Source of the DNA: Lederbergia sp. NSJ-179
GTDB lineage: Bacteria > Bacillota > Bacilli > Bacillales > Bacillaceae_C
DNA length: 64,000 nucleotides
Assembly (NCBI RefSeq): GCF_022867885.1
Contig: NZ_JALIFP010000005.1
Location: 124,001 to 188,000, forward strand
Direction: 5' to 3'
Shown here: positions 9,207 through 17,757 of the stretch, in pieces
How positions within the stretch are numbered: the stretch's first letter is position 1
How the letters are laid out: each line of letters starts with the position of its first letter
Notes under the pieces: generated by a model
Told to the model about the DNA's origin: nothing
What the model saw: the letters and a program-made list of their open reading frames with translations, nothing else
The model's database searches: none
Position numbers and translations under genes: made by a program

Positions 9207-9234
9207 ACACACTCAGAACTCAGAAGCTTGGGTT
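9192..9234 (+). terminator. Terminator hairpin after the permease remnant
   Basis: Perfect 12-bp stem AACCCAAGCTTC / GAAGCTTGGGTT followed by a T-rich stretch. Confidence 0.75.
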
Positions 9235-9302
9235 ATTTGTTTCTATTTATTTTTCAACATGTCAAAAACTTGCTTTTCCCATTTAAAAATTAAGAATGCG
9301 TT

Positions 9303-10061
9303 CTAAAAAATTTCCCCAAATTTACGTTTTAATCGACATTCTTCACATCTCTTTGGTTGACTTAATCCTCTCTGTTTATAAAACTGTTGTTCACCGATTG
9401 TGAAGGTAAAACGTTTCCCACATTCCCAGCATTTTATAAGAAAGTCTTGTGGCCCCTCTCCTAGCAATGCTTCTTCTATTGCTCTTTTTCTCGTATGTGC
9501 AGATAGCTCGTCCATGCCTTTACCTGAGGTCAAAGCATGAATCGTTGTCGAAATTTCAGCTTTCACCTTTTTATAATCCACTTTTTTCCATTCTTCAAGA
9601 TAAGGAATATATTTTGTGTCGCCTGTTTCTCTCACTTTTTCAAGAAATAAAAAAATCATTTTGCGATTGCGGTCTTTTAAATAACTCATATCGGGAATCG
9701 GTTGATCCTTTGCCAACCATTCATTCCATTCACTTAAAAATTCATCTGCACGCTGATCCGCTTCAATCTCCCAGCCCCGATCCGTAAAAACAATCATCGG
9801 TAACTTGCCAAAATACTCAATGTCTAGAAAATCATGGCTAATCATCCAATCAATCTTCTCCGTAATCACAGCCAACGTTTCTGATTGAAAATAACCATAA
9901 ACAGGACACCGATCTAATTGTAATGCTACCACTTTCTTTTCCCGTGATCCTTTTAAAATTTTGGCGAGAAGAGTTCGCCCACCTTGTCCTATTAGTTCAT
10001 CTGCTGCCCTTAAAATCGCTAGAATTTCCTGTTCGGTTAATCGTTTTATATTCGCATCCAT
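9303..10061 (-). CDS. RQC-like winged-helix DNA-binding protein with C-terminal zinc ribbon
   Basis: 252 residues. The N-terminal ~90 residues look like the RQC winged-helix domain of RecQ helicases (pattern ILRAADELIGQGGRTLLAKIL, ending VFTDRGWE), without any helicase motor. I recall this as the RQC-minor-1 type. A C-terminal zinc ribbon uses CWECGKRF and CEECRLKR. The ATG at 10061 is chosen because AAAGGA lies about 9 nt upstream, while the ATG three codons earlier overlaps that site. It is monocistronic. The wHTH suggests binding of nucleic-acid junctions or ends, but the role is unknown. Confidence 0.7.
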   Translation of the reverse strand: MDANIKRLTEQEILAILRAADELIGQGGRTLLAKILKGSREKKVVALQLDRCPVYGYFQSETLAVITEKIDWMISHDFLDIEYFGKLPMIVFTDRGWEIEADQRADEFLSEWNEWLAKDQPIPDMSYLKDRNRKMIFLFLEKVRETGDTKYIPYLEEWKKVDYKKVKAEISTTIHALTSGKGMDELSAHTRKRAIEEALLGEGPQDFLIKCWECGKRFTFTIGEQQFYKQRGLSQPKRCEECRLKRKFGEIF

Positions 10062-10168
10062 ATTAACCATCCTTTATGGCCAAAAGATTTATTTACCGTC
10101 ATAACGCTATTTTCATTTTAATAGTTGCTTCTCCTTTTTTAAAGTGAAATATAATTTATTTGGTTTAA

Positions 10169-10212
10169 AAAAGCCTACTTTCGGTTTAAAGTTTCCGATA
10201 GTAAGCCTTTTT
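10169..10212 (-). terminator. Rho-independent terminator of the Rieske oxygenase gene
   Basis: On the minus strand AGGCTTACTATCGG pairs with CCGAAAGTAGGCTT, followed by TTTTT, just beyond the stop at 10219. Confidence 0.75.
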
Positions 10213-10218
10213 CCATCA

Positions 10219-11193
10219 TTATGCTGTTCCAAGCTCTACTCCAAGCTCTTTTAAATACCGTCGATAGGCGATACTGACACGATCGCAAATAAGTGATAAT
10301 TCAATTTGGAGATCTAGGGGAAGCTCTTCCGGTTTTTGATTCTCCACAATCGGCTTATCCTGTGTAAAAATTTCATCCTGAAACTTAATTAATTTTTCAT
10401 CGGATAAGCCTGTATCATAATTAAAAGATAAAATGCCATAGGCCATCGATTTTTCCTCATCAATAGGGCGAACAGTCAGTAAAATTGTCATGAGCGTATT
10501 ATTTTCCCGATCTCGTTTTGTAAAGCTCACCGTCAATGGGCGATGAATTTCATACGTATAATAAACATATTTTGGTTGACCAGAACCATCTGGGTCAGGT
10601 TGAAAAATCGCAATTTCATCTGAGTAGATCCTGTCCCCCTCTCGATGAACCTTATAATCCGGAACTTCGCGATGCTCTTCTGAACCTAAATACCCCTCAT
10701 GGACGACAGCCAGATGACCAACATCTAGAAAGTTTTCAATAATACGTGGAGGTTTTGCAACCACTTCTTGCGGACCCCAAATCACGTTGTGGAATTCTGT
10801 TTCTTCCATTGGTTTATAGTGAAAAAACTCAGGATCATTCCCAGCAAGATTGACCCAAATCAGACCATATTTTTCCTGACAAGCATAGGAAATTGCTTTT
10901 GCTTTTCGGGGAATCGGTCTTCCCTCTGGAAGCTGGGGTATTTTCACACAGGCTCCACTATCATTATATTCCCAAGCATGATAAGGACAGACCAAACAAT
11001 CATTTTTCACTTCCCCAAGCGATAAAGCAGCACCTCTATGAATACAAAGATCTTTAAAGGCATGGACACCTTTACTATTTCTAAAAATCGCTAGACGTTC
11101 GCCCATTAACACAATTTGAATGGGCCTTTCTTTTACATCTTCTGACCGGCAAGCAACAAGCCAGTCCTGTTGCAATACTTTATCCTCCAACAT
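10219..11193 (-). CDS. Rieske non-heme iron oxygenase, alpha subunit type
   Basis: 324-residue cytoplasmic oxygenase. The Rieske 2Fe-2S ligands are complete (C50-x-H52 and C69-x2-H72). The mononuclear iron site follows in ENFLDVGHLAVVHEGYL, with the expected N/D and two His. Such enzymes hydroxylate or O-/N-demethylate small rings using electrons from a separate reductase, which is not encoded nearby. GGAGGG precedes the ATG by 7 nt, and a promoter (TTGACC-17-TAAGAT) is clear. It is divergent from an NCS2 purine-type permease across a PurBox pair, so a purine or methylxanthine substrate is a reasonable inference, not a demonstration. Confidence 0.85.
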   Translation of the reverse strand: MLEDKVLQQDWLVACRSEDVKERPIQIVLMGERLAIFRNSKGVHAFKDLCIHRGAALSLGEVKNDCLVCPYHAWEYNDSGACVKIPQLPEGRPIPRKAKAISYACQEKYGLIWVNLAGNDPEFFHYKPMEETEFHNVIWGPQEVVAKPPRIIENFLDVGHLAVVHEGYLGSEEHREVPDYKVHREGDRIYSDEIAIFQPDPDGSGQPKYVYYTYEIHRPLTVSFTKRDRENNTLMTILLTVRPIDEEKSMAYGILSFNYDTGLSDEKLIKFQDEIFTQDKPIVENQKPEELPLDLQIELSLICDRVSIAYRRYLKELGVELGTA

Positions 11194-11227
11194 TTTTAAA
11201 CCCTCCAGATTTTGATCTCCTGCTTCT

Positions 11228-11256
11228 ATCTTAATAATTTCTCATGAAACGGTCAA
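11228..11256 (-). promoter_or_regulatory. Promoter of the Rieske oxygenase gene
   Basis: Minus-strand -35 TTGACC (11251-11256) and -10 TAAGAT (11228-11233) with a 17-bp spacer, about 35 bp before the start codon. PurBox 1 lies immediately upstream. Confidence 0.75.
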
Positions 11257-11260
11257 GATT

Positions 11261-11304
11261 AAATGCGAACTATTTTATATAAATAAATAAAAACGTTCGT
11301 TTTT
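11261..11304. promoter_or_regulatory. PurBox pair (PurR binding site)
   Basis: Inverted boxes AAATGCGAACTAT (11261-11273) and AACGTTCGTTTTT (11292-11304, read on the other strand) are separated by 18 bp. Both keep the CGAAC core of the Bacillus PurR consensus AWWWCCGAACWWT, with one and two mismatches. The pair sits between the divergent oxygenase and permease genes, so PurR could control both in response to PRPP and purines. Confidence 0.65.
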
Positions 11305-11379
11305 TATATACAAATGAATTGTTTTTATATATAATCCAAGGTAAATGTTTATTTTTTACTAAAAAGGAGCGATAAAAGA

Positions 11380-12723
11380 TTGGAGAACAAAGCAGAAAAT
11401 AACATGCTCATCAGCGTTAATGAGAAAATTGGTTATCAAAAAGCATTTATTCTTGGTTTACAACATGTATTAGCAATGGATTTATACATCGCTCCGATCA
11501 TTATTGCTGGCCTTCTTTCCTTAAGTACGGAAAACACTTCATTTTTTGTACAAATGTGTTTTCTCGCAACGGGAATCGCTACTTTAATTCAAACAGGAGC
11601 AGGCCTTAAACTTCCTGTTGTACAAGGTCCTTCCTATGTCCCGATCGGAGCGATTGCAGCGATTGGCGGGAAACTTGGGCTTGGCGCAATTGCCGGAAGT
11701 CTGATTCCTGGCGCGATTATTATTACCCTGATCGGCTATCCAGTAAGATGGTTTGCAAAAGCCGTAAGAAAAATTATTCCACCTCTTGTCGGTGGAACAG
11801 TCATTATCATTGTCGGCATTTCTTTAATGCCCACTGGATTGAACAATATTTATCAAGCAGAAGGAAATATTGGCGAAAATATTCTTATCGCTGTTATTTC
11901 AGCTGCGGTATTAATTATCTGTATGCTGCTTGGGCGTAATATGCGTGGTATCGGAACGTTTTTTCGTTTAGTATCCGTCATTATTGCGATTATAGCTGGA
12001 ACGATCGCAGCAAGTTTCTTCGGCAGCGTCGATTTTTCACCAGTGAAAGAAGCGAGTTGGTTTTCATTGCCTTCCTTTTTTCCTTTTGGAAAACCTGTAT
12101 TTAATGTGAGTGCGATTATTACAATGGTCTTCGTCTATTTCATCATATTACTAGAGACAACCGGAACATGGTTTGTCGTTTCTTCTATTACGGGAGAAGA
12201 ACTTAATGACAAGCGTTTAAATCGTGCTTCCGTGGGTGAAGGACTTGGATGTCTAGTCGGTTCCCTATTTGGTAGTACACCTATGACTGGCTACTCCTCA
12301 AATGCTGGATTACTTGCGATCACAGGTGTGGCTAGTCGAATGGTCATAATGGCAAGCGGAGCAATCCTTGTTTGTCTTGGCCTTATCCCCAAGCTGTCAA
12401 CAGCCATTACTTGTATTCCAGAACCTGTTATCAATGGCATCTTTGGAATCGTCTGTGTAGCGATTGTGACCAATGGAATGAAAGTCATTCAACCTATTGT
12501 TATTGATGACCGTACCATGATGATTATTGGCATTCCCATTTTATTAACGATTGCGGTCACCATTTTACCATCGGAAGCTTTAAACAATGTTCCTGACTGG
12601 GCCAATTATATTTTATCTTCCGCCACAACAGTCGGGGCTTTAGCTACCGTTCTATTAAACTTATTCATTCCGAATCAAAAAGCGAGGACACCGTTAGAGC
12701 AAGAAGTAAAACTAGTGAATTAG
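11380..12723 (+). CDS. NCS2-family nucleobase permease (xanthine/uracil/purine type)
   Basis: 447-residue polytopic membrane symporter for nucleobases. The NCS2 signature is present as SSNAGLLAITGVASR, together with the acidic GEGLGC segment before it and VQGPSYVP near helix 3. The start is taken as TTG at 11380 with AAAGGAG 10 nt upstream; an internal ATG eight codons later is the alternative. Purine rather than uracil specificity is suggested only by the PurBox pair upstream. A C-terminal fragment of a close paralogue remains at 9.1 kb, so this region once held two such genes. Confidence 0.9.
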   Translation: MENKAENNMLISVNEKIGYQKAFILGLQHVLAMDLYIAPIIIAGLLSLSTENTSFFVQMCFLATGIATLIQTGAGLKLPVVQGPSYVPIGAIAAIGGKLGLGAIAGSLIPGAIIITLIGYPVRWFAKAVRKIIPPLVGGTVIIIVGISLMPTGLNNIYQAEGNIGENILIAVISAAVLIICMLLGRNMRGIGTFFRLVSVIIAIIAGTIAASFFGSVDFSPVKEASWFSLPSFFPFGKPVFNVSAIITMVFVYFIILLETTGTWFVVSSITGEELNDKRLNRASVGEGLGCLVGSLFGSTPMTGYSSNAGLLAITGVASRMVIMASGAILVCLGLIPKLSTAITCIPEPVINGIFGIVCVAIVTNGMKVIQPIVIDDRTMMIIGIPILLTIAVTILPSEALNNVPDWANYILSSATTVGALATVLLNLFIPNQKARTPLEQEVKLVN

Positions 12724-12925
12724 TTTAGTTGCAAAACGTAGCCATTCATAACTTTATTCTGGTGGGGGGTTAAGTCTATAGGGTGTAGTTCAAACAACAG
12801 GTCGTGCGTAGTATGTCGTAGTGACCAATGAAGAAGTGTTAGAGGCGTTTCAATATGCCCAAAAACAAAGCCGATTTTTTCATATTTTCAGCTTGTGCTA
12901 CGCTTATTTCCCAAGAACCTTCTGC

Positions 12926-12955
12926 TTACACTTTTGATGTTCAATATGGTAAACT
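12926..12955 (+). promoter_or_regulatory. Candidate promoter
   Basis: TTACAC, an 18-bp spacer, and an extended -10 (TGG TAAACT), 34 bp before the start at 12990. Confidence 0.4.
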
Positions 12956-12989
12956 ATTGAAAAAGAACGGAAAAGATAGGAGACTGGTT

Positions 12990-13505
12990 ATGGCGAAAAT
13001 CAATTTAGCGGAAGCTGTGAAACTCAAAAGTATTTTAACGAAAAGAATTCATGAACTAGAAGAAGAAATTCGCCGAGTTGCCTTTGTGACCATTGAAAAA
13101 GGAGAAGAAATCGGACCCATTTCTAGATCCTTGTTTGATGTAGAAAAAGAACTTGATGAAATTCGCGCGGATACACGACTTTTAGATAAGCTAATGTATC
13201 GAGCAAATATCGATCATACTATTCCCTATCAAGAGAAAGAACTGACACTTGTAGAAGCCATCGAACTAGCCACACAATTACGGGCAAAAGCACGGATGTA
13301 TAAAGAACTTGGTTCTGCGCAAAAGGAAGAAATTCAATATGGCTACGCTGATAATACAACTGTCTATCAAGTCGCTTTGTTTGAGCCGGAGGAATATCGG
13401 ATTCAGGCACTTCAATTAGAAAAACAGGCGCATAAACTTTCAAATTTAATTAATGCAAAGAACTATTCCATTACCCTTGAATTTGATGATGATAAATACT
13501 TTTAA
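12990..13505 (+). CDS. DIP1984/septicolysin-like small protein
   Basis: 171 residues. The pattern KINLAEAVKLKSILTKRIHELE, an acidic middle, then a second LTLVEAIELATQLRAKARMYKEL segment is characteristic of DIP1984-type proteins: two amphipathic helical repeats likely to form coiled coils. The ATG at 12990 has ATAGGAGA upstream; the 45 codons before it have no ribosome binding site and look non-coding. No signal peptide. Molecular role unknown; the septicolysin label is inherited from a weakly characterised homologue and should not be taken as toxin activity. Confidence 0.65.
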   Translation: MAKINLAEAVKLKSILTKRIHELEEEIRRVAFVTIEKGEEIGPISRSLFDVEKELDEIRADTRLLDKLMYRANIDHTIPYQEKELTLVEAIELATQLRAKARMYKELGSAQKEEIQYGYADNTTVYQVALFEPEEYRIQALQLEKQAHKLSNLINAKNYSITLEFDDDKYF

Positions 13506-13534
13506 CCTTGACAAGGTGAGACTCCTTGTCAAGG
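13506..13534 (+). terminator. Rho-independent terminator-like hairpin
   Basis: Perfect 11-bp stem CCTTGACAAGG / CCTTGTCAAGG with a 7-nt loop, directly after the stop codon. Confidence 0.7.
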
Positions 13535-13671
13535 CATAGAGTGGAGAACCTTATCTTTAATGGTGAAGAACAACCAATGACCCGTTCCCCGTTACCTGAT
13601 AACCCATTACCAATCACCAACTTAGGCAATCGCAAAAAATTTTATTGGATTCCAATTGTTCTCCCTCTATG

Positions 13672-13722
13672 AAAGGGGCGGCTCAAAAGTCGATTAATCG
13701 ACTGAGAGGCGCCCCTTTTTTA
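13672..13722 (+). terminator. Strong hairpin with T run
   Basis: AGGGGCG ... CGCCCCTTTTTT with an inner AGTCGA / TCGACT stem. It swallows the 3' end of the hydrolase fragment, so the last codons of that reading frame are hairpin sequence rather than gene. Confidence 0.65.
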
Positions 13723-13999
13723 TCCTAGATATCTCGTTTATCCTATTATTACAAGTGATAACAGAAATGCCAACCTCTAGACATTCTTGTATCAAATCAC
13801 TTGTCAACAAATCACTTTTGTCTCCACCTATATATCCGCCCCCATGAAAAAAGAACAACACAGGTGTAGGATTTTTCCTATTTTCAATAATGTACGCATC
13901 TAATTTATTTCGTACATAAGGGCCATAGAAAATATCCTTGAATGTTTTCACACTCATTCTATCATTCCACCCTTCCGGAGAAAGCGATTGTACAATCAT
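13694..13999 (-). pseudogene. Truncated alpha/beta hydrolase (HSL/carboxylesterase type)
   Basis: Only the N-terminal ~85 residues remain. The oxyanion-hole motif HGGGYIGGDKSD and the strand ISVIT are present. The nucleophile elbow (GxSxG), acid and histidine are all missing, and the frame ends inside a terminator hairpin. An intact family member has about 300 residues. It cannot be catalytic. Confidence 0.75.
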
Positions 14000-14040
14000 T
14001 TTACATATCGTCTTTTATAAGGGTATCTTTTCAAAACTAA

Positions 14041-14216
14041 CGCATAAACAGGTTCATTACGACCATAATCTGATGAAAGGTCCAACTTTGAGCGATTAAA
14101 CGGGTTTATAACGACCAAAATCAGGCGGAAGGTCCAATTTTGGGCGCATAGACAGGTTCATAACACCCAAAATCTGAGGAAGAGCCCAATTTTGGGCGCA
14201 TAAATAGATTTATAAC
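14041..14216. repeat. Tandem repeat, three units of 52 bp plus a partial fourth
   Basis: Units begin at 14041, 14093, 14145 and (partial) 14197. Each contains a CCAAAAT...ATTTTGG dyad, so each could fold as a hairpin. The sequence is unrelated to the 4.3-kb array, but the period is identical. Confidence 0.8.
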
Positions 14217-14403
14217 TTTAGAAATATTATTAATGAGGTTTTGCTCCTCTCTTGTGTGGATCTTTTTGCTTACTACTCTTTCTCATTGTAAATTTTATTA
14301 TTAGCCAAATAATTGTCAACTAAATGATTACATAATCTTGAACTCTGGTATAATGGCTTTAAGCAAAAAGAGATAAAAGAATATGATAAGGAGAGATACA
14401 TAT

Positions 14404-15327
14404 ATGGAAAAAACTTTTTCAGGAAACCCACTATTCCCAGGATGGTATGCTGATCCAGAGGCAAGAATTTTCGATAATCGTTACTGGATTTACCCAACCT
14501 ATTCAGCACCCTATGATGAACAGCTTTTTTTTGATGCCTTTTATTCTGATAATCTAGTAGACTGGACTAAGGTTGAACGCATCTTGAAAAAAGACGATAT
14601 TCCATGGGCGAAGCGAGCTATGTGGGCACCATCTCCCATTAAGAGAAACGGAAAGTATTACTATTATTTTGCCGCCAATGATATTCAAAGCAATGAAGAG
14701 TTGGGCGGGATCGGTGTAGCGATCGCTGATTCTCCCGCAGGTCCATTTAAGGATGCACTTGGAAAACCTTTAATTGATCAAATCCACTATGGGGCACAAC
14801 CCATTGATCCACATGTTTTTATCGATGATGATGGAAAAGCCTATTTATATTATGGTGGATGGGGACATTGCAATGTTGTCATGCTCAATGATGATATGAT
14901 CAGCCTAGGCTCATTTGAAGATGGATCTACCTATAAGGAGATTACACCCGAAAGATTTATTGAGGGGCCTTGCATGATCAAACGGGAAAATATTTATTAT
15001 TTTATGTGGTCTGAGGGCGGTTGGGGTGGCCCTGATTATTCCGTTGCTTATGCCATGTCCACCTCTCCGCTGGGGCCTTTTAAACGCGTCGGAAAAATCT
15101 TGCAACAAAATCCTGAAGTGGCAACAGGGGCAGGACATCACGGCATGTTCCAAATCCCAGGGACGGATGATTGGTATATTGTCTATCACAGAAGACCTTT
15201 AACAGAAACCGATGCCAATCACCGCGAAGTTTGTATAGACTCTTTATCTTTTAACAAAGATGGAACCATAGAGCCTGTTACTATTACGTTTCAGGGAGCA
15301 CCATACACACCTTTAAAAAATGACTAA
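14404..15327 (+). CDS. Glycoside hydrolase family 43
   Basis: 307-residue five-bladed propeller glycosidase without a signal peptide, so it acts inside the cell on imported oligosaccharides. The catalytic triad is visible: general base Asp17 in WYADPEARIF, pKa-modulating Asp in IDPHVFIDDDG, and general acid Glu in FIEGPCMI. The family covers beta-xylosidases and alpha-L-arabinofuranosidases; which one cannot be told. The ATG at 14404 follows AAGGAGA by about 9 nt. It stands alone, 8 kb from a pentose/hexose-type ABC importer that could share its pathway. Confidence 0.88.
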   Translation: MEKTFSGNPLFPGWYADPEARIFDNRYWIYPTYSAPYDEQLFFDAFYSDNLVDWTKVERILKKDDIPWAKRAMWAPSPIKRNGKYYYYFAANDIQSNEELGGIGVAIADSPAGPFKDALGKPLIDQIHYGAQPIDPHVFIDDDGKAYLYYGGWGHCNVVMLNDDMISLGSFEDGSTYKEITPERFIEGPCMIKRENIYYFMWSEGGWGGPDYSVAYAMSTSPLGPFKRVGKILQQNPEVATGAGHHGMFQIPGTDDWYIVYHRRPLTETDANHREVCIDSLSFNKDGTIEPVTITFQGAPYTPLKND

Positions 15328-15468
15328 TCTGTTTCTTTGAAAAGGTTGCGCTGAGCTTGTCCAATCATAAGAAAAATGCTGACACCATCTTTCTCAGCTA
15401 GTCCAAAATTTATCCTTCTAGAAAGGCTAAGTCAAAACCTTAGAAATTTAAACATTCGTCGTAAATTT

Positions 15469-15515
15469 GGAGGAGCATTCAATAGCCGAAAAGCCTATTT
15501 ATTGAATGCTCCTCC
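15469..15515. terminator. Bidirectional terminator-like hairpin
   Basis: Perfect 16-bp stem GGAGGAGCATTCAATA / TATTGAATGCTCCTCC with a 15-nt loop, between the convergent GH43 and HAD genes. Confidence 0.75.
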
Positions 15516-15558
15516 TTATTAGACTTCGTCAAAATATTTTTGTATTTCGGTACACTCG

Positions 15559-16125
15559 TCAACATTCTTTCACCTGTTCAAAAAATTCCTCATAAGAGCT
15601 CAAATAATAATCAGCCCCCCATTCTTCATTTTGGAATAGGCATGTCTTGATTCCCAGTTTTTTTGCGGGAATAATATCGATGAGTCGATCCCCAATAACT
15701 AAATCAAGCGAATATTTTTGCTGAAGATACTCGTAAGCAGCCGTATGGGGTTTACGCGGGAAGCCATCGTCAGCCGTAACAATCTCGTCAAAATATTTTG
15801 CCCATCCATAATTGTTTATAATTTTCAGAACTTCCATGCGGCTACTATGCGTCATAATGACATTTTTTCGAGCGTACTGCAAAATTTGCTCAACACCTTT
15901 AAAGGGTTTAAACTCGTTTGTTGGTAGCTGGTTGTAAAGTACAATAAAGTTATTCATTTGCTCTTCTGTTAACTCGAAATACTGAATTGCACGTGAGAAA
16001 GAGACCTTAATTTGTGCATAAATTTCTTCTTCTGAAATATCGGTATTCATCACCTGTTTGAGTACCTTTGTAAAAACGGGATATGTATCAAAAAGGGTGC
16101 CGTCAAAATCCCATAATATATTCAA
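15559..16125 (-). CDS. HAD-superfamily phosphatase (HAD-IA type)
   Basis: 188 residues with motif I WDFDGTLFDT at the N terminus, motif II as MTHSS, a lysine in RKPHTAAY and motif IV GDRLIDI. The helical cap between motifs I and II fits a small phosphate-ester hydrolase of the phosphoglycolate-phosphatase-like group. It overlaps the preceding GNAT gene by 4 nt (ATGA), so the two are translationally coupled. Substrate unknown. Confidence 0.85.
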   Translation of the reverse strand: MNILWDFDGTLFDTYPVFTKVLKQVMNTDISEEEIYAQIKVSFSRAIQYFELTEEQMNNFIVLYNQLPTNEFKPFKGVEQILQYARKNVIMTHSSRMEVLKIINNYGWAKYFDEIVTADDGFPRKPHTAAYEYLQQKYSLDLVIGDRLIDIIPAKKLGIKTCLFQNEEWGADYYLSSYEEFFEQVKEC

Positions 16126-16529
16126 GTGAATGTCCCCTTTCTATGCATGACCAATTGTGAGTGGCTATGCTTAAAGTTATTTTTTTCGTAAAAAGGGATA
16201 AATTGCTCCTCACAAAATAAGCTGACCACATCTATAGAAGAAAGATCGTCTAACAGTTTTGATACAAGTTTTACTCCAATCCCCGACTTTCGATAATCCC
16301 GGTGCACGACAACATCTTCTATGTATGCTCTAAAATGACCATCTGATACTGCCCTTGCAAACCCAATTAAAGTTTCTCCATCCCATACACCAATGGATAA
16401 TGTGGTTCGTAACATTTGTTCGATATCTTGCTCATTTCTCCCCTCCCACCAGCCTGCGTCCCTATATAGCTTCATTAGCTCCGTCGCTTTGATTGCCTTT
16501 TCAAAGTGGAACAAATATTTTACTGTCAA
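16122..16529 (-). CDS. GNAT-family N-acetyltransferase
   Basis: 135 residues with the acetyl-CoA binding motif A in VHRDYRKSGIGVKLVSKLL and the C-terminal FYEKNNFKHS motif B. The TTG at 16529 is chosen because AAGGGG lies 9 nt upstream; the 24 codons before it lack conservation and a ribosome binding site. It is first in a two-gene operon with the HAD phosphatase. Acceptor substrate unknown. Confidence 0.82.
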   Translation of the reverse strand: MTVKYLFHFEKAIKATELMKLYRDAGWWEGRNEQDIEQMLRTTLSIGVWDGETLIGFARAVSDGHFRAYIEDVVVHRDYRKSGIGVKLVSKLLDDLSSIDVVSLFCEEQFIPFYEKNNFKHSHSQLVMHRKGTFT

Positions 16530-16652
16530 GTGATCATCCCCTTTTTTAAAATTTTCTCCTCCATCTATGCAAGGATTTTCTTGACTTTTCCACTTGAACA
16601 CAAACCTTTTTCATGTTTTCTCTTATAATATTAAAAAGGAGTCTGATAACAA

Positions 16653-16841
16653 ATGGAAATATCCTTACTTTATTTATTTGTTGGAATTTTCATTGGTACT
16701 TCGCTGTATGTGATCGCAGATACACGTCCTTTTTTTCTTTTTCTAATCGTCAGTCTTGGTTGGTTACCGCTTTTTCTGGTCGGGATGACATTTGTTCCTT
16801 TTATAGATGAAGAATGTATTTCCAATATGCGTAACAGATAA
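16653..16841 (+). CDS. Small two-helix membrane protein
   Basis: 62 residues with two hydrophobic segments (about 3-22 and 27-48) separated by a short DTRPFF turn. AAAAAGGAG lies 11 nt before the ATG. Its last 41 nt overlap the end of the convergent MraY-like gene. No family recognised; the ribosome binding site and clean membrane pattern are the support. Confidence 0.5.
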   Translation: MEISLLYLFVGIFIGTSLYVIADTRPFFLFLIVSLGWLPLFLVGMTFVPFIDEECISNMRNR

Positions 16842-17757
16842 ACGTACAAAACCAGGACACAATTCCGAATATCATGACAATTGTCGTTTCCGACCATCCA
16901 TATTTTAGGCTAAAATGGTAATGGATGGGTGTCATTCTGAACAGCCTTTTACGTGTCCGTTTGAAATAGCCCACTTGTAGAATGACCGATAATTGTTCTG
17001 CAAAATAGATAAAAAATAAGATGGGGATTAATATCTCAACTTTTTCAAGAACCGCAAGAAAGGAAAGCGATCCTCCTATTGCTAAAGAGCCCGTGTCTCC
17101 CATAAACGCTTTCGCCGGAAAAATATTGTAAATGAGAAATCCAAGCAAGCAGCCGATCATGATCAAACAGAATGTTTGTACCTCCGGCCTTTCTGATATC
17201 ATAAAAAAGAAAAAATAAGTAGGGATTGCAACAACACCTAAAAGCCCATCCAATCCATCAGTGAAATTGATAGCGTTTGCGGATCCGACTACAAAAAAGG
17301 CAATCACAACGATATAAAGAACCATTGGAAAATCGATTGAAATCTGCTTATAAATATGAATCTCTGTATCTATTCCCAATTTCCAAATGATGTAAAAGAG
17401 CAAAATTCCAGTGAATCCAAATTGAAAAATGAGTTTTGTCTTACCAGATACACCTCCAGGGTCTTGTCTGGAAGCTTTCCAAAAGTCATCTAAAAAGCCG
17501 ATAAAACTAAACAAAATATAAATAACCGCCAGTAAAAACATAAGGGGCGTGGGGAAATAAAGCAAGGCAATGATGAGTCCGACAAATAGGATTATGCCAA
17601 ACATTAATGGCGTACCCTTTTTTAACTGATGCGTAGAGGGTAATTCTTTTCTTATCGGTTGAATAAGTCTCCTTTTCCTTAAAAATGTAATCAGTAACGG
17701 TGATAAAGCTACAACAGAGATAAATGAAATCAATGCAGATATAATTTGTCCCTTCAA
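16801..17757 (-). CDS. MraY-like phospho-sugar/polyprenyl-phosphate transferase (MraY paralogue)
   Basis: 318 residues with about ten membrane helices. The superfamily active-site motifs are present: GFLDDFWK (Mg-binding DD), NAINFTDGLDGL (nucleophile Asp) and FMGDTGSLA. The C-terminal MTPIHYHFSLKYGWSE corresponds to the MraY-specific PxHHHxE segment, but the middle His is Tyr. This argues for MraY (UDP-MurNAc-pentapeptide as donor) over WecA/TagO, with a modification. TTG at 17757 follows AAGGGAG by 8 nt. It lies outside any cell-wall cluster and is probably a second copy. Confidence 0.8.
   Translation of the reverse strand: MKGQIISALISFISVVALSPLLITFLRKRRLIQPIRKELPSTHQLKKGTPLMFGIILFVGLIIALLYFPTPLMFLLAVIYILFSFIGFLDDFWKASRQDPGGVSGKTKLIFQFGFTGILLFYIIWKLGIDTEIHIYKQISIDFPMVLYIVVIAFFVVGSANAINFTDGLDGLLGVVAIPTYFFFFMISERPEVQTFCLIMIGCLLGFLIYNIFPAKAFMGDTGSLAIGGSLSFLAVLEKVEILIPILFFIYFAEQLSVILQVGYFKRTRKRLFRMTPIHYHFSLKYGWSETTIVMIFGIVSWFCTFICYAYWKYILHL

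Noticed and set aside
9044-9286. 80-codon frame after the CxxC protein
   Set aside because: Only the part matching a permease C terminus is meaningful; the frame runs through a terminator, so it is a relic.
12855-12989. N-terminal extension of the DIP1984-like protein
   Set aside because: No ribosome binding site and no helical pattern; a good site precedes the ATG at 12990.
13694-13999. Functional small esterase
   Set aside because: Nucleophile, acid and histidine are absent and the frame ends in a terminator hairpin.
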